64,000 nt of DNA from Eustoma russellianum (lineage: Eukaryota; Streptophyta; Magnoliopsida; Gentianales; Gentianaceae): NCBI GenBank assembly GCA_036186865.1, contig AP025040.1:17308811-17372810 (forward strand). The letters run 5' to 3'. Position numbers and translations under genes: made by a program. Position 1 is the first letter of the stretch. Each line of letters begins with the position of its first letter. The notes under the pieces were generated by a model. The model did not search any database. It was not told where the DNA came from and was given only the letters and a program-made list of their open reading frames with translations. This document shows, piece after piece, positions 23,401-34,927 of the stretch.

Positions 23401-23447
23401 CATTTGAGTCTATTAGAACAAGATTAGGGATGATAAACATTAGTTAG
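20430..23447 (+). pseudogene. C1 copy B pol: protease-integrase-RT-RNase H, frameshifted
   Basis: The protease is damaged at the active site (near 20436-20450 the bases for DSG are lost). The integrase has an HHCC part from about 20805 and a core with catalytic Asp at 21004 (MDLYGD), Asp at 21193 (SDRGGEF) and Glu at 21298 (GVAERKNRT), 35 codons apart as in retroviral integrases. It is open for 234 codons (20905-21609). RT has KWVFRNK, MDVKSAFLNG, ALYGLKQAPRAWYD and YVDD at 22519-22530. RNase H has SLSTAESEY near 23105 and ends at the stop 23445-23447. At least five frame breaks separate these parts. Two of them are also in copy A. Confidence 0.92.
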
Positions 23448-23477
23448 AGGGATAAAATTGAAAATCTCCAAAACTGG

Positions 23478-23585
23478 TATACGTCGATCGATCGACGTAT
23501 CAAAACAAGAGATCGACGTACGTCGATCTCTGACATCGATCGATCGACGTACGTCGAACTCAGACGTCGATCGATCGACGTCGTC
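23478..23585. repeat. Palindrome cluster between pol and downstream ORF, copy B
   Basis: The same cluster as 5673-5776: stems with core CGTCGATCGATCGACG and a GAGATC-armed palindrome, without visible decay. It ends about 225 bp before the ATG at 23809. Confidence 0.9.
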
Positions 23586-23808
23586 GAATCTGCAACCTTT
23601 AAAACTCAAAAACAGCGACCTATCCCTCATTTCTAACACACTCAAACCTCTGAAACCCTACCAAAAACCTGCGCCTCCTCATCTAAAAATCCTTCTTCTA
23701 CTCAATTTCATCTCTAAATCACAACATATCATCTCTAACTTGATTCTCATCATCTTCAGTCATTCCTCTCCAGAAATCCCCAAATTTCAAGCCCTAATTT
23801 CTCTCAAA

Positions 23809-25055
23809 ATGTCTTCAAGGAGTAAAAATACAACAAAGAGGCCAAGATCCTCTAGGGGTGGAGGAGAAGGTTCAAGCACCTCTTCTCAAGGACACATCTC
23901 AACCTCGAAGAAAACAATCTATGGATGAGAGTCAAGCACAAGTGCTACCAATTAGGAGTAATTTGACTCTCTCAAATTTCCCTTGGGTCAAAGCCAAAGA
24001 TGCAAAGGATGCTTTGGAGGAACCCCTAATCCCCGGGCACGTAAGTTATATCTCTAGACATGCTCAAAAGTTATTTGATAAATGGGAAGATGATGATAGA
24101 CCCACTATCCCACTCAAATTGCTTAGAATAAATGATATTCTAAGCAATGATGAACTAAGTCCCATCATTGAATGGTTAGATGTTCAAGAGTGGGAAATTT
24201 GGAATGAGAATGAGATGCTCAAAATGTCCACTAAATATACTATTTTTTATGCAAATTTATGGATTGAATACATAAATGGCCTTCCCTTAGCTCTACATTC
24301 AGTTATTGATGGACACCATGTGAAATGGAAAGTTGAAAAAATTGTACCTTGATTGGTGTACCCAACGAAGGGTACTATGAATTTGATGCATGGAAATGGG
24401 ATACGGCTAGGTGGAAAGTCTCTGAAGATGAAGTGAAAACTTTCTTAGGCTTCCATCCAAGTAAAAACACAAATGACATGCCTTTAGTTTATCGTACCCT
24501 TCTTGCCATTGTTACATTCTGCATCAATGGTAAATCTGCAAAATTGCCAAGTAACCTTGACTTCTACATAGCATACGAATAGCTAACCGTGAGAAGGTTA
24601 ACTTTGGGGATTTGTTTATGACAAATGTTGTCGAAGCCGCAACCAAACAAAACAAAGCCCTTCCCTATAGTAATCTTATCTATAGGATGCTTGTGAAGTC
24701 GGGTATTTATGTGGATGACACAGATGTTGACAACATAACGCACAAGGACTTCTATGATAAAGTCAACATCCAACAAATACTGAAGTCTAGAAAAGAAGCG
24801 ATGAGGAGAGAACAAGAGGAGGAAGCAAGGGAAGAAGAAGACCTTCCGATGAGGCACCCATTCCTGAACCGGATACGCAACAAGAACCAAGTAGCTTGAG
24901 CTTCCAATGTCCCGGAGCTTCAAGCTCAAGTTGCTAGTCTTCAGCAGGAAGTTGGTGAGGTAAAGGGCAAAGTATCCATGCATGAATCAAGATTTGCCAA
25001 GTTCAAGGCAAAAATGAAAAGCGTGCATTCCTGGAATCACGTTCTCTTCAGATGA
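23809..25055 (+). pseudogene. C1 copy B downstream ORF (env-position, plant 'transposase_32'-like)
   Basis: The ATG at 23809 (MSSRSKNTTKRPRS) is the first in a pyrimidine-rich leader; the stop is at 25053-25055. The protein would be about 415 residues. It has a basic serine-rich head, a conserved middle (HAQKLFDKWEDDDRPTIPLK, FYANLWIEYINGLPLALHSV, GYYEFDAWKWDTARWKVS, VYRTLLAIVTFCINGKSAKL), an acidic EEQEEEAREEED patch and a C-terminal coiled coil (ELQAQVASLQQEVGEVKGKV). There are four small frame breaks. The middle resembles the plant retrotransposon-associated domain of unknown role. No transmembrane segment is visible, so I do not call it an envelope protein. Confidence 0.72.
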
Positions 25056-25632
25056 AGACTAGGGTGTTGTTTAAATGTGCTTCTTGTTCTAAGCTAGTAT
25101 TTATTGTTAGTTGTAAAACTTGGATGTGTCTTTGATTTAATGAAGTATTGTTGCTTATTTTTTTTGATCCTTTCAAAAAGGGGGAGAAAATGGTTATTGG
25201 TTGCTTAAGTGGCTTAGTGACTTATTTGTTAATTAAGTGGCTTATTTGACTTAGTTGTTGCTTATTGGCTTATTTGTTAAAATGGTTTATTGCATGATGA
25301 GATTGTTAGATAGATGGCAAAATGAGGTAAGTTTGGAATTGGAATCTTTGTTAATTGTTGGTAAAACAAACAATGAGCATGGAGAGTTATTGATGCATGT
25401 TTGAGAAAGTTGGGTTGTGATACACGTTCGGTTGAGGGGGAGCAAATTTCAAAGAAAAGTATTTTGGTTAAAATTGCAAAATCTTGTTCACATTGACTAC
25501 TACGGAAGTTATAAAGTGCACATACTTAGGGGGAGATTGATATTTTTCAAGTTTGAAAACATTCAAACAGTTTAAAACAAAGGAAAAAACATCTTTAGAA
25601 TCTCGGTTTGAAATCATCAAAAAGGGGGAGAT
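25056..25632 (+). other. C1 copy B 3' untranslated region and polypurine tract
   Basis: Non-coding, T-rich, with repeats of GGCTTATTTG. Polypurine tracts lie near 25183-25196 and 25528-25536, and the terminal one ends at 25631 next to the LTR. Confidence 0.75.
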
Positions 25633-25849
25633 TGTTAGTTTATAAAATGTTTTGATGATACAAAAAGATGTTTTAAAAGGACTAGATGAAATTTCATATC
25701 TTAAGTTCGAAGCAAATTGAAGTAAACATGTGCGAGACGTAAATCTCTCATGGATCGGATGAAGTATACATCAGCTCCTCAAAGAGATCCATGTGAAGCT
25801 TGGTAAATATTTGAGCACTCAGATCCACGTCATACTCTCAGCCAAGAGA

Positions 25850-26126
25850 CGTGATCGATCGACGTGTATCTGAGAGACGTCGATCTCTCAGTTAAGCATT
25901 CGTCGATCGATCGACGTATAACTGAGAGACGTCGATCTCTCAGCTTAAGGTATGTCGATCGATCGACATACATCTGAGAGACATCGATCACTCAGCCTAA
26001 AGACGTCGATCGATCGACGTCATTTTGAGAGACGTCGATCTCTCAGCCATGCATACGTCGGTCGATCAACGTTGGACTGAGAGACGTCGATCTCTCAGCT
26101 CTGGCACGTAGATCGATCGACGTCTT
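25850..26126. repeat. Palindrome array in right C1 LTR
   Basis: Counterpart of 8034-8307. Most stems are kept. The fifth unit near 26054-26071 is decayed (CGTCGGTCGATCAACG) and one arm of the second has a change (ATTCG). Confidence 0.88.
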
Positions 26127-26393
26127 CAGGATTCAAAAATTTTCAAACGTTGGAACAAAATCCAAGGGAGATCTATGATATTTTCTATCTCCAATCTTGC
26201 TCAAATTTCTTGTGGACTTTAACCCAACAACTACATGCTTCCTTGACTATTTTAACCATGTCTAAGATTCTCTAGGGTGGCTATTCAAGATCAAATCATT
26301 CCATAGGGTGGCTAAAGACTATTTGGGCACTATCTTGATATTTTTGAAGATGAAGACTTGGTGGTGAGCCTCAAAAAACGTGGTCAACTTTAT

Positions 26394-26403
26394 CTATAAA
26401 TAG
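26394..26403 (+). promoter_or_regulatory. Putative TATA box of right C1 LTR
   Basis: CTATAAATAG at the position equivalent to 8576. If used, it would transcribe the truncated third copy and the G4 fragment downstream. Confidence 0.6.
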
Positions 26404-27048
26404 AAGAGGCTTGGATGGAGCAATTACACACTTTCAACATCATCTAGCTTCATTTTCCATTGTTGTATATTTCTCTCATACTTGTAAATTAGTTTAAAAG
26501 CTTGATTAGCTTTTCTTTGATCTTCATTTTGTATATTGAGAGAAAGAGAGTCAAGCACAAGAGGAACCATAAATATTTGATCTCTTGCTTGTGCTTAGAC
26601 TTGTGAGAAAGTGTGAACCATACTATATTTCTTCAAACCCACTGTGAGAAGTTCTTGAGGGAACTTTTGTTGAAGTTGTGAGGAAGCAAGAAGGTGTTCT
26701 TGCTAAGAGCTGTAGTTGCTGTAGTTGCACAAGTGTGTTTTGTGGCAAAAAAGTTGCTGTTGTTGTTTCTTACACTAAGGTGTTAGTGTGAGTATTGTTG
26801 TGGTTGTTCTTATTGTTCATAATAAGAAGAGTAGTTGTTGAAAATCCACTTTGGCAACAAAGTGGTAGTGGAGCAGAATCATTTACGATTCGAACCACTC
26901 TATATCCGGTGTACTCATTCAATATTTCTCATCTCCCATTCTTGCTCTGATTTTGAATATTTTTTTGAGTTGAGCCAAACGAGAAAATTCCGCAAAAGAA
27001 CCAAACACTCTATTCACCCTCCCTCTAGAGTGTATTTCGGACCTAACA

Positions 27049-27281
27049 ATTGGTATCAGAGCCTAACTTGATTGCTTGGCCTATCTTTGCAAGTAGCAAG
27101 GTTAAAGATCATGGCAATGACAACCTCAACCTCAACCTCAACCTCAACCCTCTTCATCTCCTAAGCCTACTGCACTAATTTCCCGGATCAAACACTAAAG
27201 CACCTATGTTGATGCCCAAAATTATTCTTTGTGGAAATTTCGAATGATCAATCACTTGAAAGGCTGTGGATTTGATATATG
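27049..27281 (+). pseudogene. Third C1 copy: primer-binding site and first 170 bp of gag
   Basis: PBS TGGTATCAGAGC is at 27051-27062 and the gag ATG at 27111. Sequence follows 9268 onward until GGATTTGATATATG, then changes abruptly to gypsy LTR. It is a truncated tandem copy. Confidence 0.88.
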
Positions 27282-28083
27282 TTACAGATATACATATATT
27301 AGTACATGATTTACCGTGCATTTTTTTTACATTATTTTAAATGTACCCGCACAGTATGACATCGCATTTACATGACTTGTACATGAACTTATGTTACTTG
27401 GATGATAAGATTTAGGATGATGAAATATTAGACTCGGATCAGAATCCTAAGAGTGGATATACATGATAGTAGCATTAACTAGAACTTGACAGTATAGAGG
27501 AATAACAGACAGAGATATACATGTTATCACGATCATTTACTGCTTTGATATGCGTTACCGCAATTCATTTACTGCTTTGTTATTTCCTTGTTGCAACTGA
27601 AGAATAGACTTATTATTTTCAATATTATGATTACCATTATTTATTCACTCCGTCTTCACATGTATGATCCACATGACGTATCTAGTAGGACTACTTGCTG
27701 AGCGATTAAAAGTTGGCTAGCGCTCATACTTGCCTTATCACTTTACAGATAACAGGTACCCTGCTACACCAGCATGAGGAAGATAGAACATATAGACTAC
27801 AGATAGCGACGAAGGGTACTGAGAGAGTAGCCTGGAAGACTTAGGTCCTGACTCATGATGTATTTTTAGAAGATTTCAGTACTCTGTATATTATGACTTG
27901 TACAGATTTTGTGATGAAATATATTGCTTGCCGATTATGATTTGTTTATATTATGTTGCTTCCGCTTATCGATTCATTATTCATGTCGACATGCACATGT
28001 ATAATATCGATGCCTTGTACTCCTCATAGCAGAATACGATAGGTGCACCAGGCCGAAACTCTAGTTTCGGACGGGGCGCTACA
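27282..28083 (+). mobile_element. Gypsy G4, 3' part of a 5' LTR
   Basis: It ends GGGGCGCTACA and is followed by a PBS. Its reverse complement aligns with the start of the G3 LTR at 44052 (shared GAAACTAG-GTTTCGG, ACAAGGCATCGATA, GGCAAGTATGAGCG blocks). The 5' part is missing at the junction with copia gag. Confidence 0.85.
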
Positions 28084-28962
28084 GGTGGTATCAGAGCAAA
28101 GACTCTAGATCCATTGCGGACACATAAAGTAAACAACGACATGAATTTAAAAAGTGATCTTAGAATTTAAGAAATGATAACAGACGTAAGAAATGATCTT
28201 AGATGAAAGTGACAGTCTTAATATAAGAATATAACGGTATTAGGTAGATATGAATTGTGACATAAAGAGTTAAGAGTGAAACAATAGAACACTTAGTGGC
28301 CAAAGAACTCATTTCCTCTTGTAGTTTTTGCTGTGATTTCCTCGCTAGGAAAGATCTTTGGAAAGTTGATAAGGCTTTAGTGTATCGTTGAAGAGAAACC
28401 AGAGAGTATAACTCAATAAGAATATAAGTAGGCCGTTTAGGCTTTCCAACATTTATACAATGGCTAGTCACCGGAATACCTCGATTCTGGTTTCCTGTTA
28501 GTAACTTAGTGATCATAAGTTGTGATTTCCCTAGCTTCAGTCTTACTGTTGTATCTTTTGATTACTGATGAAGAAGTCTAACCACAGGTCCTGTCTGGAT
28601 TATCATGGTTGTAGATACATCAATGTTCAAGGATAACCCACCTTGTGTTGTACGAAAACTAGAATAGAACACTGTAGTAGAAGAACTATATATCCATGCT
28701 TTTCACATTCACTTTAAAGTGATTTGTGTACAATTGAATCTTCTGTCTCTTGGTACCTTAGCCACACGTAACCATCGGAACACTAAGTTTCTTTTGACAG
28801 CCAAGTTCAGCTTTATTTGGGGTAATACTGTTCGAATTTCGTAGGCTGACTAAGCTATGATATTGTAGTAGAACTATAAGCAATGAATTATAAGAATTGT
28901 GACAATTAGGATTTGGTAAATGCATTACACAAATGGTACGTGTAGGATTATGAAAGCCTAAA
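28084..28962 (+). mobile_element. Gypsy G4, start of internal region
   Basis: PBS TGGTATCAGAGC at 28086-28097, then leader-like sequence with AAGAAATGATCTTAGA motifs like those in the G2 leader. No gag frame is readable. From about 28250 I see nothing recognisable. It ends at the inverted copia arm. Confidence 0.65.
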
Positions 28963-29031
28963 CATATATCAAATCCACAGCCTTTCAAGTGATTGATCAT
29001 TCGAAATTTCCATATATCAAATCCACAGCCT

Positions 29032-30125
29032 AAATAAATTAGGCGGTAGCAACCTAAGTCGGTAGATATATATTAAACCAAATACAAATACCCGGTATGA
29101 TAATTACACTGCACACTTTTATCCTATTTATCATATTTTATCCCACTTTACCCTACATGGCACAAAAGACAAGCTCTCCCCCTCCCCCAAAGGACCCTAT
29201 GGCCGCCCCTACCCTCTCCCACAAGTCAACATCCACTATTTCTTTTTCTTCTATCCTCTCTTACAACCCATCACATCCTCCTTTACACCTAATACCACCA
29301 AAACCCATCACACTTTTCTTCTTCTTTTCCCTCCCTCTCACCTCACGTCATTTTCCCTCCCCTCCCCATTTCAACCGAAACTTTCAAGGCAAAAGGAGAA
29401 GAAAAATCTTCTTCTTTACCCATTCTTACACTCCTCTTTCTTACAAACTTTTACCACTTCCATCTTTTCCCCATCTACCTTCATCATTTCTCCTATTCTC
29501 TCCTCAATTCTTTTCTCCCAACCGTACCCTCTTCTCTTCTTCTTACTCTCTCCATCTTCAACTAAATTCTATGTCTCACACTTTACTTCTTACACCACTC
29601 CTACACTCTTCTCAACGACTTCAGCCAAAATTAACAACTTCTTCTCTTCTCTTCCCTTCAACTCACGGTTGAAACTCACCAAGGGGGAAAAACCTTTTCT
29701 TCTTTCATTTCACACACTATGCACTTCCATCTTCAACCCAACTTCCTCTCTTTCTTCTCCAAGAAGCAAACAAGCCTTCCATCTTCTTCTTCTCCATCCA
29801 TGGCCGAAATTTTCTCAAGATACCACCAAGAATAAAACCTTCATCGTTTATTTCATAAACACTATCTTCATTTCATACAACACTTCAACAATTCTTTATT
29901 TTCCAACCAATCTTTTCTTCTCTCTCTAAAAGGAAAAACAAAATCTTCCATATTCACTTTTCTCCATTTTGGCCAAGGGGTATATACATGGCAAGGATAG
30001 ATTTTTTTTCTTCTCTTCTTAACATCTACACACATCCAAAACAATAACTACAACATTCTCCCTCAGTTCATGCATCATGCCCGAAATTTAGGTGGCTGAA
30101 AACCAAGATGTAGCAATGTAAAAAA
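29032..30125 (+). mobile_element. Gypsy LTR head fragment, plus strand (G3/G4 type)
   Basis: A pyrimidine-rich, AT-rich stretch. Its ATGGCCGCCCC...CTCTCCCAC block and the CT-rich leader following it resemble the minus strand of 48600-48950 in the G3 LTR. The long ORFs here (29097-29672, 29669-29929) are low-complexity Ser/Pro/Phe and not genes. The right boundary at 30125 is where G2 LTR homology begins. Confidence 0.5.
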
Positions 30126-30639
30126 CATCCTCACACGACAACGCCCTCCGTGCAAGAATACCCTAACTTCTCATGCCTGCAAAATTGGTGATTGGTGGTG
30201 TGAGCCAAAATCAACGGACTCAGTAAGCAACCTATATGTACCTGTTATAGAAATCATACTTGCAGAAGCAAATACAAATAACCTTTATAATTAACATACA
30301 TGTCCTTAATCCACAAATAATTTCACTTGATTATCTTTGACAGTTAACACTTCGAAAAAACATAAAATAAATAATTCATCAGCTCAATCTACGTTACCGT
30401 GACGCATGCTCTTCTCAAATATGACATACACAACAAACAAATAATCACATAGACAAAGAAGAGAACAATACATGCTAATGGAGCAAACAAGCTGCGGAAA
30501 GTAAGTCACTCCACATAATAATGCACAACTTCATGATGCATGCCTTTCTCTATTCAAACGCAACAAAAGTCATGTCATGCAATATGTTTGTATCTTTTTC
30601 GTGCAACGCATGATCTCGGGACCTACTGGATGCATGTAG

Positions 30640-30751
30640 CCCGTACACTACAATCCACCCCAAATGATGCCCATGGCCCGTACACCACGATCCACCATAA
30701 CCGAGTGCTAGTGGCCCGTACACCACAACCCACTCCACTCGAGTGTCTGAG
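30640..30751. repeat. 37-bp tandem repeat in G2 LTR
   Basis: Three units starting CCCGTACAC with 37-38 bp spacing, homologous to the arrays in G0 and G1. Confidence 0.8.
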
Positions 30752-32410
30752 ACCCGCACATCTCAGCGGACTCCAAATGCAATGCACGTGCCATGAATGC
30801 AATGCGAATTCCATTTTAATATATATATTATGTTCTGGGCCGAGTCCTGCCACCTCAATCGGCCTGCTGGCCATCCGCGCCGTGCTCGGCGGCCTACCTG
30901 GCGTGGCTCTCTTCTCTTTCGTCTCATTTCCATTTTCATTTTCATTTCTGTTCATCTCATCTTTTCGTTAATCCTGTACATCCATGCTCATACATACACA
31001 TCATTCACATGTACATACATATATCTAATTTACATATGTAATCATATATCTCACATAATACACATAACTCGCATATACACATCCAAATATATAACGGATA
31101 ACACACTGTTGCATGATAAACATAACAAGCACAGATAGACCACTTACCTCTGATGCATGACAGCATAACAAGCACAGATAGACCACTTACCTCGGATGCA
31201 TGACATTATAACGAGCATAGATAGACCACTTACCTTGAATCCGGTATTCACTTCCTTCTCTTCTAGGCTCGAATCTAAACAATTGTAGTATAAGATCAAT
31301 ACTAATAATAAATGTTAATTTGACTTACTTAAAATAATTATTTCATAGCTTTCTACTTTATTCCGGTTTGTCTACCAACATATATATACACAATATAGGA
31401 TATAGTATTTTATACTTTAAATAAAACAATTTCCAAATATAATTTCAAGTGGCAGCCAGTGCTGGACTTATGTTTGATAATATGCATAAAAACGGTGCAT
31501 GAGTATACGTGCTTAATTATTCCATCATTCAGTGTAATAGTTTTATAATTATTAAACATTATCTATTATTTATGCATAAAACATTATTGTGTGAAAATTT
31601 GTTACAATTATTATTAAATTTATTAATCGTAAATGCAAAGATGATAGTCAAATCAATTAACACGTAAGTTTGATTGTAAACTATATGTATGATCTCTAAT
31701 AGCATTAGTAGTTAATTACATTCACAATCCTAGATTAGAACGTATATGTAAATTGATAATACACTTTGACACCAAAAAAAATTTCATACAGTTATAAATG
31801 CGACAATGGCAAAATATAAATAGATTAGGCTTGGAAAGACATCACGTATATATATACATAACACATGAGGACATCCTATATATAAGTAAACACAAAACAT
31901 ATACATCCTATGTAATATATATATTTATTGTTAATAATAATAATAATATTATTATTATTATGATTTTCCAATTAAAACATCTCACCCACCAATTGCCAAC
32001 AAAATTTTAATATTTATCAACTTGTGAATGGTTATTGCTCCTATTTTGCAACCTGTAGATTTAATTTAGATTTTTTCTTTTTCTTTTTCAATATAAAGAT
32101 GGTTGCTTTTCTCTTTTCCTAAACATTTAATTTAATACAATTCAGTATAAGGGTGGCAGTCCTTTGGTTGAAATTGGTGTTTACCACACCATCAGTAAAG
32201 GTGGCCGAAACCTAATGCTTAAGCAAATAATTCATATTTCGGCCAACATTCCTTTGCAAATCAAAATCGTGCATAGTGTATATAAATCTATAACATACGT
32301 ATATATCCTTTATTGTTATATACATATCACAGCAAATTTCACAAAATTCTTGCACACACTCATATGGCCGTTGGGCACTAAATCCAAAACCAGCCATCAC
32401 CATCACACAT

Positions 32411-32414
<4 letters not shown>

Positions 32415-32466
<52 letters not shown>
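32415..32466. repeat. (AT)n microsatellite
   Basis: About 26 uninterrupted AT units inside the G2 LTR. Confidence 0.95.
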
Positions 32467-32469
<3 letters not shown>

Positions 32470-33093
32470 GAACACACATATATTAGGCTTAACATATACA
32501 ATTTATGCCACACATATACAAAGAATTCATACAACTATACATTCAAGAATACTCATGCATGACACAAGGTTTTTTTAATGAACATAACATACAGATTTTT
32601 TGCAAAACACAGGAAGTATAGAGAGATTACTTACTTCGATTCATGTATTATACCGTGATTAACCTAGGATTGGTGTTGGTTGGAACAAGATAACCCCTTT
32701 TCTCTCCTTCGTAACTCTCGGAAGTGATGTTGAAGAAAAGAGGTTGGATTGTATATGTATATTTTTTTTCTTCCAGCAGCAAAGGCAGCCAAAAGTTGGG
32801 CAAAACAAATGAAATTCTTTTTGGTTGTTGCTGGCTGGTGGCGTTGGAAATTGGAGGAGAGGCAATCAGGGCTGCAATTTTTTTCTCTAAAAGGTATGGG
32901 TGCAGGTTGGGGGAATTCTTTGGGTAATTTAGGGTTAGTTGGTTTAGCTTAATTAAAAGGTATAAAAGGTATAATCTAAGTATATTAGGATTTGATTTCC
33001 TAAATCACACCATAATCTTCCTATTCCAATTAACTACCTTTAGGATAATTATGTTATTTTTATATTTTCCCACACAAAATACTGTATGTAACA

Positions 33094-34575
33094 CTCCTCC
33101 CCTCTTACAAAAAGTTTCGCCTTCGAAACTTGCGTATGGCGTGATTAATGACTTAGTCTGGTTCTACTAAATCATTCGCTGAGAAAATGATCGTACTAAC
33201 CCCTTTGCGTATTCCGATACGTTAACCATTCACGTTTTTAATCATAGACTAATGCCTCGAAAATCATTGCTTGTACCCAACAAGGTAGATTCTAAGTCTA
33301 TTATTCTCTGCTTATTTAAAATCATAACCCGTCTTCTTAAAACTATAAGATCAAACTTAAGGGTATTGTCATCAGACCGGGGGTTCCACATCGCAATCGT
33401 CGGTTTATATCATACTTATATCTGCGGTCATCAGCAGCTCTCTAAAATCAGTTCTTAGGTGTACTATAATCTTTAACTGATTCTCTATAATAAAACTTAT
33501 AAACTTATACTTGCACCACTTGACGTGTATCACTCAACTTTTTGCGATCTACAATTTCGTATTCTTAATTCGTCATATCAAATTCATCTCTTAGTTAAAT
33601 GACCATCCAAAATATCTATCAAGTCCTCCGATGTATTAATCGTTACGCTTCACAAATATAAAATCAAATCCTTGAAATCAATTCTTATATACTTATGAAC
33701 TAGTTCTATGATCAAGTCCTTACTTTTCTTGGAAATATCATCAACATCCTAATGTACGAAGTATGAGTATGGACATTTTCTTCTTCAATTTAAAGACAAG
33801 TAGCTCACATAACTATAATTTGGAATATAACTTTAACTGTTTATTTTTTTGTAAACACCAAATCCAAAGTATCATGTATTTGTTTCCGCAATGCGTTGTC
33901 TCAAATGACAATCATACAACTTTTCCGCAAAAGTATTACGGTTAAAACCACTTTAAAACGGCTGCGACACATTAATCCTAAAAATTTTCTTCTTTTTTTA
34001 TAAATTAATTTGAATACGGTGTCTTTTCTTTCCAAAGAAGCACAAACTTTGAAAGCTATTCTTTGTTTCGCAAAATACAACAATTGAAAGTCAGCAAAAA
34101 ATATAAATTTTCATAAAAAAGTTTGAAAACTTGAAAAATGTGAAATTTTGTAAAACAATTTGGAAGAAGTATATACTTTTATTTTGCAAAAATATACCAC
34201 AACTGGAAACTCCATCAATGTAAAGTTTCATAAAACAATTTGGATGAGGTGCCTCTCTTTTTCAAAAATCGGTACATATGTTTTGAAACTATTTTTACTT
34301 CACAAAATTAAATAAGTTCATCGCAAGCAGAAAAATAACTTCAAAAACATTTAATGGGTAAAATGCTTGCAATGTCGATAGTCGACAAAGAAAATTATCT
34401 TAGCAAAATACTTATTGCTAAACGAAAGTTGGAGAATTATAAGAGAGATATATAAATATATCGTTGTTCGAAAACATCAATATTTTGAAATATATCAGTT
34501 TTATCAGGGGTAGTCGAAATTCCATTAGGTGGCTATACGAATTCAGAAAGGAGTATAGATTTGTAAAGTTAATAG

Positions 34576-34578
<3 letters not shown>
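33094..34578 (-). mobile_element. G2 internal remnant left of L1
   Basis: The join CTCCTCCCCTCTTACAAAAAGTTTCG matches the pol 3' end and polypurine region of G1 (12875-12910) and G3 (49279-49310). The rest is AT-rich with no readable chromodomain or integrase. It is a decayed remnant. Confidence 0.65.

Positions 34579-34622
<44 letters not shown>
34579..34622. repeat. (AT)n at the 5' flank of L1
   Basis: 22 AT units directly before the LINE 5' end. A second tract follows its 3' end (41202-41268). They may include the target duplication or have grown from it. Confidence 0.9.
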
Positions 34623-34624
<2 letters not shown>

Positions 34625-34927
34625 CGATGCTCTGGCGATTGACGGAAACGAAGATCGGTGCTTAGGGCGGCTTGCCGCCGCCGCCTCACATTGCCGTTAC
34701 ACTTCACGGCTTGATCATTCCAGTTTATGCAATCTCTTTCGCTGTTTTATTTTTTTTTGATCGGTTATCATTGAAATTCCATCGGCGTCAGCGGTGGCTG
34801 ATATTTGAAATTTTATCCGATTCCTTCACTGATATTTGGAATTTAATCCGCTGTTTCATTGCTGATCCCACCGAAATAGCCTCTTTCGGCATTACCCCCA
34901 CGCTCCTTTTCTGGCCGAAGCAACTAC

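Larger units (their letters stand above)
9205..25632 (+). mobile_element. C1 internal copy B, split by gypsy G1
   Basis: Internal region between two C1 LTRs: PBS (9207), gag (9268-10670), insertion of G1 (10671-20111), gag end, pol (to 23447), palindrome cluster, downstream ORF (23809-25055), 3' untranslated region and polypurine tract (to 25631). Without G1 the internal region is about 7.0 kb. It is more complete than copy A but still frameshifted, and so non-autonomous now. Confidence 0.92.
25633..27048 (+). mobile_element. C1 LTR closing copy B
   Basis: 1,416 bp, TGTTAG...CCTAACA, homologous to 7818-9204. It is followed at 27051 by another primer-binding site and a gag start, so it also opens a third, truncated C1 copy. 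It carries the palindrome array and the TATA box. Confidence 0.93.
27233..29031. repeat. 49-bp inverted repeat of copia gag enclosing gypsy G4 sequence
   Basis: 27233-27281 is repeated exactly, inverted, at 28963-29011, enclosing 1,681 bp. The first 21 bp of the inverted arm (28963-28983) occur again directly at 29011-29031. Both arms are C1 gag sequence and not element termini, so this is a rearrangement or a chimeric join and not a TIR transposon. Confidence 0.92.
30126..33093 (-). mobile_element. G2 3' LTR (left), missing its outer 300 bp
   Basis: It aligns with 43546-44046 from CATCCTCACACGACAACGCCC on, and ends TGTATGTAACA followed by CTCCTCCCCTC, the same join as G1 and G3. Length is 2,968 bp, or about 3.27 kb with the missing outer end. 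It contains 37-bp repeats, an AT microsatellite and AT-rich spacer. No gene is visible. Confidence 0.8.

Noticed and set aside
27233..29011. TIR DNA transposon bounded by a 49-bp inverted repeat
   Set aside because: The arms are internal copia gag sequence and the interior is gypsy LTR and leader; there is no transposase and no target duplication.
29097..29929. Two plus-strand ORFs of 191 and 86 codons
   Set aside because: Low-complexity Ser/Pro/Phe/Leu codons from CT-rich LTR leader; similar composition occurs on the minus strand of 48600-48950.
33094..34578. Host gene in the AT-rich stretch left of L1
   Set aside because: Only short ORFs with no recognisable domain; the left end matches the gypsy pol-LTR junction.
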